A stretch of DNA of 12,711 bases from Oscillospiraceae bacterium (GTDB taxonomy: Bacteria; Bacillota; Clostridia; Oscillospirales; Oscillospiraceae). The notes under the pieces are model-generated. The model was not told the DNA's origin. It saw nothing but the letters and a program-made list of their open reading frames with translations, and did not search any database. How positions within the stretch are numbered: position 1 is the first letter of the stretch; every line of letters begins with the position of its first letter. Shown piece after piece: positions 6,249-12,203 of the stretch. Both the position numbers and the translations under genes were made by a program. The stretch lies in NCBI GenBank assembly GCA_017378975.1, contig JAFNXT010000156.1:1-12711 (forward strand), read 5' to 3'.

Positions 6249-6415
6249 CCATGGCTGAGGTCGCGGTGTCCATCAGTACCCTCCGGTTTGGCGAATGCCG
6301 GGGAGGGAAAGGGGCCACCGCCGAAGGGAGCGGACGTTGCCGAGCGTCGTTTCCCTGGGCCTGCGCAGAAGATGCGCAGGACTGTCACCCGTTTTCGGGT
6401 GGAGTGCTGACGTGG
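6249..6415 (+). promoter_or_regulatory. Lysine riboswitch (L box) aptamer
   Basis: It follows the known lysine aptamer layout and conserved bases: GAGGTCGCGG near the start, CAGTA, a P2 arm CCCTCCGG paired with the later GGGAGGG region, AAAGGGGCCACCGCCGAAG, a P3 arm, CTGGGCC, P4, ACTGTCA, P5, then GGAG. P4 is a perfect eight-base stem, CCTGCGCA (6360-6367) with TGCGCAGG (6373-6380). P5 is CACCCG-TTTT-CGGGTG (6386-6401). P1 pairs CCATGGC near 6249-6255 with GACGTGG at 6409-6415. It lies upstream of lysA, a classic target. Bound lysine is known to switch such leaders off. Confidence 0.93.
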
Positions 6416-6468
6416 GGCGTATACGAGTTTGGTATGCCCTTTGTCTATGACATGGGGCATTTTACTTT
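6415..6468 (+). terminator. Expression platform of the lysine riboswitch
   Basis: ATGCCC (6434-6439) and GGGCAT (6455-6460) form a stem, extended inside by TGTC and GACA around a TAT loop, followed by TTTACTTT. The alternative GGGCGTA (6415-6421 region) can pair with TATGCCC (6433-6439), giving an antiterminator that starts at the base of P1. The T-run is broken by AC, so a weak terminator is implied. The lysA ribosome binding site at 6471-6478 is not inside the hairpin. Confidence 0.65.
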
Positions 6469-6485
6469 GAAAGAAGGATATCAAA

Positions 6486-7751
6486 ATGAAGAAGACACCG
6501 TTCATTACTTTGGAGAAGGCCAGAGAGATCTCCGCTCAGATCCCTACGCCCTTCCATGTTTACGACGAGGCCGGCATCCGGGCCAATGCCCGTGCCCTGA
6601 AGCAGGCCTTCGCATGGAACAAGGGCTTCCGGGAGTACTTCGCCGTGAAGGCTACCCCCAACCCCTATATCCTGCAGGTGCTGAAGGAAGAGGGCTGTGG
6701 CTGTGACTGCTCCAGCTATACCGAGCTCCTGCTGGCTGAGGCGGTGGGCTGTACCGGTCATGATGTGATGTTCTCCTCCAACGTGACCCCGGAGCAGGAT
6801 ATGCAGAAGGCCTACGACATGGGCGCTTACATCAATCTGGATGACGCCACCCATGTGGATTTTCTGGAGAAGATCGCGGACAAGATGCCCGAGACCGTCT
6901 GCCTGCGTTACAATCCCGGCGGCTCCTTCACCATCAGCAACACCATCATGGATATGCCCCGGGATGCCAAGTACGGCATGACCGAGGATCAGATGGCCGG
7001 TGCCATCAACCGGCTCCAGAAGCTGGGCGTGAAGCACTTTGGCATCCATGCCTTCCTGGCTTCCAACACCACCACCAACGAGTATTATCCGGAGCTGGCC
7101 TCCAATCTGTTCCGTCTGGCGGTGCGGCTGAAGAATGCCACCGGCGCCCACATCTCCTTCGTGAACCTGTCCGGCGGCATCGGTGTGGACTACCGCCCCG
7201 AACAGCCCTGCTGTAACATCTCCATCATCGGTGAGGGTGTCCGTCAGCGTTACGAGCAGATCCTGACCCCCAACGGTATGAACGACATCGCCATTTTCAC
7301 GGAGCTGGGCCGCTTCATGCTGGCCCCTTACGGCCATCTGGTCGCTACCGTGCTCCATCAGAAGCACATCTACCGGGAGTATGTGGGTCTTGACGCCTGT
7401 GCCGCGGATCTGATGCGTCCTGCTATGTATGGCGCTTACCATCACATCACCGTGCTGGGCAAGGAGGACGCGATCCTGGATCACGTCTACGACGTCACCG
7501 GCGGTCTGTGTGAGAACAACGATAAGTTCGCCATCGAGCGGAGCCTGCCTCAGATCGATATCGGCGATCTGGTGGCGATCCACGATACCGGTGCCCACGG
7601 CCACTCCATGGGCTACAACTACAACGGCAAGCTCCGTTCCGCCGAGGTGCTCCTGCGGGAGGACGGCAGCTTCCTGTTGATCCGCCGTGCGGAGACGCCT
7701 GCGGACTACTTCGCCACGCTGGACTGCACTCCCTTCATGCCCAAGTGTTGA
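6486..7751 (+). CDS. lysA: Diaminopimelate decarboxylase
   Basis: A 421-residue PLP enzyme that decarboxylates meso-diaminopimelate to L-lysine, the last step of lysine synthesis in the cytoplasm. The alanine-racemase-like barrel has the PLP lysine in YFAVKATPNP (Lys55), LSGGIGVDY (residues 228-236, phosphate binding) and FTELGRFMLA (residues 271-280). The C-terminal domain supplies GGLCENNDKFA with the active-site Cys342, then HDTGAHGHSMGYNYNGKLRSAEVL. The family's usual HxGS turn reads HFGIHAF (residues 184-190), a divergence to note. AGAAGGA (6472-6478) lies seven bases before the ATG. Codons are strongly biased, suggesting good expression. The gene is a single unit with its own promoter, a lysine riboswitch and a terminator. 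It divides the lysine pathway with the aspartokinase at 2734. Confidence 0.96.
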   Translation: MKKTPFITLEKAREISAQIPTPFHVYDEAGIRANARALKQAFAWNKGFREYFAVKATPNPYILQVLKEEGCGCDCSSYTELLLAEAVGCTGHDVMFSSNVTPEQDMQKAYDMGAYINLDDATHVDFLEKIADKMPETVCLRYNPGGSFTISNTIMDMPRDAKYGMTEDQMAGAINRLQKLGVKHFGIHAFLASNTTTNEYYPELASNLFRLAVRLKNATGAHISFVNLSGGIGVDYRPEQPCCNISIIGEGVRQRYEQILTPNGMNDIAIFTELGRFMLAPYGHLVATVLHQKHIYREYVGLDACAADLMRPAMYGAYHHITVLGKEDAILDHVYDVTGGLCENNDKFAIERSLPQIDIGDLVAIHDTGAHGHSMGYNYNGKLRSAEVLLREDGSFLLIRRAETPADYFATLDCTPFMPKC

Positions 7752-7770
7752 TCGTGCAATATATACAAAT

Positions 7771-7807
7771 GGCTGCCGGAATTTTCGGCAGCCGTTCGTA
7801 TTTATTT
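7771..7807 (+). terminator. Terminator after lysA
   Basis: GGCTGCCG (7771-7778) pairs perfectly with CGGCAGCC (7786-7793) around GAATTTT, then GTTCGTATTTATTT. The T-run is interrupted but the position, 20 bases after the stop, fits. Confidence 0.8.
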
Positions 7808-7840
7808 ACCATAAATTAATATGTTTTCTGCTCCCGTTTA

Positions 7841-7849
7841 TGATATAAT
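7841..7849 (+). promoter_or_regulatory. Extended -10 promoter of the CBS gene
   Basis: TGA followed by consensus TATAAT (7844-7849). No convincing -35 box is seen upstream. The start would be near 7856, placing the direct and inverted GGGCAG/CTGCCC arms (7856-7876) at the 5' end of the transcript. Confidence 0.6.
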
Positions 7850-7903
7850 ACCAGTGGGCAGCGAAGTCCACTGCCCGGTATAGCGCATCGAAGGGAGCCA
7901 ATG

Positions 7904-8317
7904 ATGAACAATATCCTGTTTTTTCTCACACCGAAGGCCATGTGTGCCTATGTATATGATGACCATACCGTCCGTCAGGCGCTGGAGAAGATGGAAACGG
8001 CCGGCTTCGCCGCGTTGCCGATCCTGAGCCGCCGGGGAGAGTACCGGGGCACCCTGACCGAGGGGGATCTGCTGTGGGCGCTGAAGAATCTTTGCTATAT
8101 GGATATGCGGCAGGCGGAGGCCCATAAGATCATGGAGATCTCCCGGCGGAGGGACAATATCCCGGTCCGGGTCACCACCCCCATGAAGGATCTGGTGGAG
8201 CGGGCCAGTGCCCAGAATTTCGTGCCGGTGGTGGACGACAAGGATGCTTTCATCGGCATCATCACCCGGCGGTCCATCATCCAGTATTGTAAGCAAAGGC
8301 TGTTTCAGGAAGTTTGA
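7904..8317 (+). CDS. Two-CBS-domain protein
   Basis: A 137-residue soluble protein made of little but a CBS pair. The first CBS runs over about residues 10-60, with VYDDHTVRQALEKMETAGFAALPILSRRG and GTLTEGDLLWAL. The second, about 75-133, has MKDLVERASAQNFVPVVDDKDAF and IGIITRRSIIQYC. CBS pairs bind adenosine nucleotides and act as sensors or regulatory subunits; a stand-alone pair gives no clue to the partner. ATGs occur at 7901 and 7904. The GGGAG at 7893-7897 is only three bases from the first but six from the second, so I chose 7904. It is monocistronic, between the lysA terminator and a bidirectional terminator. Confidence 0.88.
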   Translation: MNNILFFLTPKAMCAYVYDDHTVRQALEKMETAGFAALPILSRRGEYRGTLTEGDLLWALKNLCYMDMRQAEAHKIMEISRRRDNIPVRVTTPMKDLVERASAQNFVPVVDDKDAFIGIITRRSIIQYCKQRLFQEV

Positions 8318-8328
8318 GGTACATATCG

Positions 8329-8359
8329 AAAAGGCGGAGCCGGGTCGGCTCCGCCTTTT
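8329..8359. terminator. Bidirectional terminator between the CBS and HAD genes
   Basis: AAAAGGCGGAGCC (8329-8341) and GGCTCCGCCTTTT (8347-8359) are perfect arms around a GGGTC loop. The AAAA/TTTT ends give a short T-run in both directions, fitting the two convergent genes. Confidence 0.9.
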
Positions 8360-8386
8360 GGTATGGGGGACAAGGCACCTCTTAGG

Positions 8387-9094
8387 TCAGAGGTTTTGGA
8401 GGAAGGTCAGGAGGGCGTCGAAGCTGCCCTGAGGGTAGGAGGAGATGTCGGCTCCGTGCTTGTTGATCAGGCAGTCGGTCAGCAGGAACACCTGCATACC
8501 CAGCGTTTGAGCCACCATGTCTTCGCCCACATCGTTGCCTACCATGACGCATTCTTCGGGGCTGGCGCCCAGCGTCTTCAAGATCTGGAGGTAGTAGTCG
8601 GTGGAGGGCTTGCAGAAGCGGCTGTTCTCGTAGGTGGTATACAGGGCAAAGTCGTTCTTGTCCAGACCGGCCCAGCCGATCCGGCTCTCGGTGGCGATGG
8701 CGGGGAAGATGGGGTTGGTGGCCAGTACCGGGGTGAAGCCCCGGTCTTTGACCGTCTGGATCACCTGAGCCGCTCTGGGGTCGAAGCCGCAGACTTGCTG
8801 TACCTGCTGGAAGCCCGTGCGGTAGAAGGTATCGAATTTGGGCTCGTCCCCACGGACGGCATCACCGAAGATGGCACAGAACTTGTCCCAGAACACTTCT
8901 TCGTTGGTGCGGTCGCCGCGGTTTCCGATCATGGCGGAGGTGCCGGCCCAGATGGCACCGATCAGCTTTTCAGGATCGTAGCCGTAAGGGGCAAGGGCGG
9001 TGGCCAGCCCCTTGAAGTAGGCTTTGATGAACAGGTCCTGATCCATGGGGAGCAGGGTGCCGTCCAGATCGAACAGGATGTAACGGATGGACAT
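8387..9094 (-). CDS. HAD-superfamily hydrolase
   Basis: A 235-residue HAD phosphatase-type protein, probably cytoplasmic. Motif I is ILFDLDGTLLP (nucleophile Asp9, acid Asp11). Motif II is VLATNP (Thr126). Motif III is the Lys162 of CKPSTDY, and motif IV is VMVGNDVGEDM (Asp188 and Asp192). The helical cap lies between motifs I and II (about residues 16-105), placing it in the C1-capped subfamily with phosphoglycolate phosphatase-like enzymes. The substrate cannot be read from sequence. The start at 9094 has GAGG at 9106-9103, eight bases upstream; the open frame reaching 10141 is an antisense extension over the next gene and is rejected. It is divergent from the alpha/beta hydrolase. Confidence 0.9.
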   Translation of the reverse strand: MSIRYILFDLDGTLLPMDQDLFIKAYFKGLATALAPYGYDPEKLIGAIWAGTSAMIGNRGDRTNEEVFWDKFCAIFGDAVRGDEPKFDTFYRTGFQQVQQVCGFDPRAAQVIQTVKDRGFTPVLATNPIFPAIATESRIGWAGLDKNDFALYTTYENSRFCKPSTDYYLQILKTLGASPEECVMVGNDVGEDMVAQTLGMQVFLLTDCLINKHGADISSYPQGSFDALLTFLQNL

Positions 9095-9111
9095 GGTCTC
9101 TACCTCGTTTC

Positions 9112-9140
9112 TTGACGGTGGGATGGATATGTGATACAGT
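9112..9140 (+). promoter_or_regulatory. Probable promoter of the alpha/beta hydrolase
   Basis: TTGACG (9112-9117), 17-base spacer, TACAGT (9135-9140), start near 9147. It lies inside the leader of the HAD gene and faces that gene's promoter. An alternative -10, TATGAT at 9155-9160, has no good -35. Confidence 0.55.
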
Positions 9141-9155
9141 ATCTTTTCGAAGCAT

Positions 9156-9184
9156 ATGATACGTCCCGGAAGGGGCGTTGTCAA
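9156..9184 (-). promoter_or_regulatory. Promoter of the HAD hydrolase
   Basis: On the minus strand: perfect TTGACA (9184-9179), 17-base spacer, TATCAT (9161-9156). The start would be near 9149, leaving a leader of about 55 bases. Confidence 0.85.
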
Positions 9185-9205
9185 TGGGAAGGGAGGTTTT
9201 TTGTC

Positions 9206-10126
9206 ATGGTTTGGGTGATCGCGGCGGTCTTGGCGGTGATCTTGCTGGGGGCCTGGTATGGATACAGTGTGGCATTTTTCGTGCCGAAGAAGGTGGAGGA
9301 CATCTATCTCCTGCCCTCCGGGGAGCAGTATGAGGCCCATCGGGCACATATGAAAGACTGCATCGACCGGTTGGCGGCGGTGCCTTGTGAAGATGTTTGG
9401 ATCGCGGCGCAGGATGGGAAGCGGCTCCATGGACGGTATTATCATGTGGCGGAGAGCGCTCCGGTGCAGATCCAGTTCCATGGTTACCGGGGCGGTGCCC
9501 TGCGGGACCTGTGCGGCGGCGCGCCGCTGGCCATGAAGCTGGGGCATAACGTCCTGCTGGTGGACCAGAGGGCCCATGGTGGCAGTGAGGGGAAGACCAT
9601 CAGCTTCGGCGCTAAGGAGCGGCTGGATTGTCAGAGCTGGTGCCGGTATGCCGTGGGACGGTTCGGTCAGGATACGCCTTTGGTCCTGGTGGGGGTATCC
9701 ATGGGAGCCAGTACGGTGCTCATGGCGTCGGGGCTGGACCTTCCGGGGGCTGTGAAAGCGGTGGTGGCGGATTGTCCCTACACTTCCGGCTGGGAGATCA
9801 TCCGCCGGGTGGCGCAGGATACCGGGATGCCCGGTGGGCTGGCGGTGGTGTTCTGCGCGCTGGGCGCGCTGATCTGGGGCAGGTTCCGGCTGAGGGATGC
9901 GGATGCCTTGAAGGCTGTGGAACGGACGACGCTCCCCGTCCTGCTGATCCATGGAGAGGATGACCGGTTCGTGCCCTGTGAGATGAGCCGCAGGCTGTAC
10001 GCCGCCTGCGGTGGACCGGTCCGGCTGGAGACCTTCCCGGGGGCGGCTCATGGGATGAGCTATATGGATGATCCAAAGCGATATGAGGCAGTGATCGAGG
10101 GGTTCCTTTTGGACTGCCTGAAATAA
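9206..10126 (+). CDS. Membrane-anchored alpha/beta hydrolase
   Basis: 306 residues. Residues 2-25 form one hydrophobic segment (VWVIAAVLAVILLGAWYGY), likely anchoring the enzyme in the membrane. The hydrolase fold follows: QIQFHGYRGG (oxyanion region), NVLLVDQRAHGGSEG (the conserved DxRxHGxS turn), the nucleophile elbow LVGVSMGAS with Ser165, HGEDDRFVP supplying the acid (Asp252 or Asp253), and GAAHGMSY with His282. Length and N-terminal anchor resemble the Bacillus YqkD type of the prolyl-oligopeptidase/BAAT-like esterases; the substrate is unknown. GGGAGG at 9191-9196 is nine bases before the ATG at 9206, so the longer frame beginning at 9131 is rejected. It is monocistronic, convergent with the VanW gene. 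Confidence 0.9.
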   Translation: MVWVIAAVLAVILLGAWYGYSVAFFVPKKVEDIYLLPSGEQYEAHRAHMKDCIDRLAAVPCEDVWIAAQDGKRLHGRYYHVAESAPVQIQFHGYRGGALRDLCGGAPLAMKLGHNVLLVDQRAHGGSEGKTISFGAKERLDCQSWCRYAVGRFGQDTPLVLVGVSMGASTVLMASGLDLPGAVKAVVADCPYTSGWEIIRRVAQDTGMPGGLAVVFCALGALIWGRFRLRDADALKAVERTTLPVLLIHGEDDRFVPCEMSRRLYAACGGPVRLETFPGAAHGMSYMDDPKRYEAVIEGFLLDCLK

Positions 10127-10127
10127 G

Positions 10128-10220
10128 AAAAGACCTGTCATCGAGCGTGCTGATGTGGCGATCCCCTAAAGTTTCCGGGGATCGCCACATCGCTTTGCTC
10201 CTTGCGATGACAGGTCTTTT
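10128..10220. repeat. Long palindromic repeat acting as bidirectional terminator
   Basis: The outer arms AAAAGACCTGTCATCG (10128-10143) and its exact complement (10205-10220) give 16 perfect pairs. The inner arms GATGTGGCGATCCCC (10152-10166) and GGGGATCGCCACATC (10177-10191) give 15 more around TAAAGTTTCC. Between them lie unequal spacers, AGCGTGCT on the left and GCTTTGCTCCTTG on the right. The AAAA/TTTT ends suit termination of both convergent genes. The right arm resembles the widespread dispersed repeat with GTCATTGCGAGGAGC-like arms seen in many bacterial genomes, a comparison from memory. It overlaps the last bases of the VanW gene. Confidence 0.85.
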
Positions 10221-12063
10221 AGTTGAACAGGTCGGTGAGGATGTCCAGCAGTCCGCCGGTGGTCTCTTCTGTGGGGGTGGTCTCCGGTTCGGTCTCCGGT
10301 TCGGTCTCGGCGGTGGGGATGCTCACTTCGATCTGATCACGGGCCTGATAGATGGAGGTATCCACCAGCGTGGAGGTGATCAGGTCACCGGTCTGCTTGT
10401 GGTACTTATCCACGGAGGTCTGGACCTCATAGCCGGGGATGCCCTCCTGCAGGATCTGACCGTCGGTATAGTCGTACACGTTGTCCTCGTCCATCACCTT
10501 CAGGATGGTGTCGGGATCTGTGGTGGATACGGTGTCGGTCTTGATCTCCACCCGGTACTCAAGGGCATCGTTGCCTACCAGCTCCACGGTGACCTCGTCG
10601 CCATCGAGGGTGGCGTGGATCCGGATGGGGGTGTCGGCGCTGTTGCGCAGACGCAGGTCTCTGGTGCCCCAGGCGATGTCCGCATCCAGACCAAGCTCAG
10701 CATAGCTGATGGCGTGGTCCGCGCTGTGGCGCTCCAGGATGTCCATGTCTGCCAGCAGAGCGCAGTAGTACAGAGCGGAAGCGGTCTGGCTGATGCCGCC
10801 ACCCAGCACAGAGGTCTCCTTACCGGCCAGAAGAACGGTGGCTTCCTCGTAGCCCTTCAGGGCGGTGGGCTTGCCTACGGTGACGTTGAAGGAGAACTCC
10901 GCACCGGGCAGGATCACGAAGCCGTCCAGCGCTTCCACGGACAGGCGCAGATTGGTCTTCCACGCATCGGAGCAGTCTTCGCTCTTGGTGGTGCAGATGC
11001 CCAGCCGGTCGGTGAACAGGTCCTTGGTCAGTTGGGCTTCGGTGACCTCCGGCATGAGGAACCTCATTTCGAGCCGCACCTCCTGACCGTAGCCGGCGGC
11101 ATCGATCAGGACCTGCGCCTGTTCGATGTCGAAGCCGTAGCCATAGACCTCGGGCGTCACCTCATAGGTGGAGGGGTCCATGGTGGCATCGGCGGCGGGG
11201 ACGCAGAATTCCTGGAACAGGAGCGCCGCGTCGGGCTTCTCCGGTTCGGTGCGGGTGGGGGCCTGATATTCCACCGTCAGGTCGTTCAGGCTGTAACCGT
11301 CCAGGATCGCGTCGCTGATGTCACGGGGAGACAGGGCGTAGTCGGGAGTGCCCATGGTGATCACCAGCGCCTGATGGTCGGCAGGCAGGTCGGGATGCTC
11401 CGGATCGAAGGCAGGTCGTCTGCCATCCAGTTCCCAAGTGGGCTGGGACAACTGACTGCCGTTGGCGGCACAGAAAGCCTCCACGGTGGCATCGATATAG
11501 GCGATGTCCAGATGGAGATAGGGGAGCAGGGGGATCGTATAGGTGGTGGACTGGGCTTTTTCCTTGGCCGCCAGGAACTCCTTCTCGGAGCCGCCACGGC
11601 CGTGGTCGTAGGCGGCCTGGACCACCTTTGCCACGTCCAGAGTGACCTTGGTATCCGCAGGGGACAGGGTCAGGGTGGCTTCCGGGAGCTTGACCACCAT
11701 GTCCTTCCGGGCGATGGTCGTGTCGGTGGCCAGATGCAGGGCACTTTCCGCTTCCTCCGGGGTCATGCCGCCAAGGTCGATGCCGGCGGCATAGACGTTG
11801 GGGAGGATCCGGCCGTCATCAGCAGGATCGGCAGGTCCGATCGCCACGATCACGATCAGCACGATGAGGATCACCAGAAGGGCGGAGCAGGCGGCGATGA
11901 TCGCCACACGCTGGTCCTTCTGCTGTCTGCGGCGGACGTTCTTCCGGGCATAGCTGGTACCCTGATGGGTAGGTTCGTCATTCAGTTGGCGGCAGATCTC
12001 ATCCATCTGGGTGGTGGCCCGGTCGTTCTTGCGGCGGTCGGCTTCATATTTTCCCATGGTCAT
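10219..12063 (-). CDS. VanW family cell-wall protein with putative peptidoglycan-binding domain
   Basis: 614 residues. Residues 1-52 are charged and cytoplasmic, 53-76 form a single membrane segment, and the rest is extracellular. From about residue 89 (NVYAAGIDLGGMTPEEAESAL) there is a YoaR-type putative peptidoglycan-binding domain, with a second related stretch near 303-346. Residues about 360-490 are the VanW domain, including LPGAEFSFNVTVG and VLGGGISQTASALYYCALLA. The region from about 497 to 580 has G5-like spacing, and the tail (585-602) is Glu/Thr/Pro-rich. VanW is an accessory protein of some vancomycin-resistance clusters, but chromosomal copies like this are common in Clostridia and imply no resistance. 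AAGGAG at 12075-12070 lies six bases before the ATG at 12063. It has its own promoter. Confidence 0.93.
   Translation of the reverse strand: MTMGKYEADRRKNDRATTQMDEICRQLNDEPTHQGTSYARKNVRRRQQKDQRVAIIAACSALLVILIVLIVIVAIGPADPADDGRILPNVYAAGIDLGGMTPEEAESALHLATDTTIARKDMVVKLPEATLTLSPADTKVTLDVAKVVQAAYDHGRGGSEKEFLAAKEKAQSTTYTIPLLPYLHLDIAYIDATVEAFCAANGSQLSQPTWELDGRRPAFDPEHPDLPADHQALVITMGTPDYALSPRDISDAILDGYSLNDLTVEYQAPTRTEPEKPDAALLFQEFCVPAADATMDPSTYEVTPEVYGYGFDIEQAQVLIDAAGYGQEVRLEMRFLMPEVTEAQLTKDLFTDRLGICTTKSEDCSDAWKTNLRLSVEALDGFVILPGAEFSFNVTVGKPTALKGYEEATVLLAGKETSVLGGGISQTASALYYCALLADMDILERHSADHAISYAELGLDADIAWGTRDLRLRNSADTPIRIHATLDGDEVTVELVGNDALEYRVEIKTDTVSTTDPDTILKVMDEDNVYDYTDGQILQEGIPGYEVQTSVDKYHKQTGDLITSTLVDTSIYQARDQIEVSIPTAETEPETEPETTPTEETTGGLLDILTDLFN
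10279..10310 (-). repeat. Short tandem repeat in the VanW C-terminal tail
   Basis: GGTCTCCGGTTC occurs twice in tandem (10279-10290, 10291-10302) with a third partial copy, encoding the ETEPETEPETTP tail. The 12-base unit keeps the frame, so copy number could vary without disrupting the gene. Confidence 0.7.
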
Positions 12064-12106
12064 GGATCGCTCCTTTCTCTTTTTGGAAGTGCGTCAGGAT
12101 ATTGCT

Positions 12107-12134
12107 ATTCTAGCACAGAGCGCCGGAAATGCAA
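12107..12134 (-). promoter_or_regulatory. Promoter of the VanW gene
   Basis: On the minus strand: TTGCAT (12134-12129), 16-base spacer, TAGAAT (12112-12107) with TGC directly before it, an extended -10. It has the same -35 box and spacing as the ACT gene promoter. Confidence 0.72.
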
Positions 12135-12156
12135 CATATGGCAGGGTGTTTCAGGC

Positions 12157-12183
12157 AAAATTGACGGTCTGTTCACAGATCGT
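12157..12183 (-). terminator. Possible weak terminator after mfd
   Basis: On the minus strand ACGATCTGT (12183-12175) and ACAGACCGT (12172-12164) pair with one A-C mismatch, followed by CAATTTTG. The loop is very tight and the T-run only four, so this is a weak candidate about 20 bases after the mfd stop. Confidence 0.35.
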
Positions 12184-12203
12184 TGGGAGATCGGTCATAA
12201 AGA

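Noticed and set aside
6462..7604. Minus-strand open frame of 380 codons
   Set aside because: Antisense to lysA, whose catalytic motifs are unmistakable; composition is that of a shadow frame.
9095..10141. N-terminal extension of the HAD frame to 584 codons
   Set aside because: It overlaps the alpha/beta hydrolase on the other strand. The real start at 9094 has its own ribosome binding site and the DxD motif right after it.
10219..12063. Vancomycin-resistance gene
   Set aside because: The VanW domain alone, without vanHAX or vanRS genes nearby, is common in clostridial wall proteins and does not indicate resistance.
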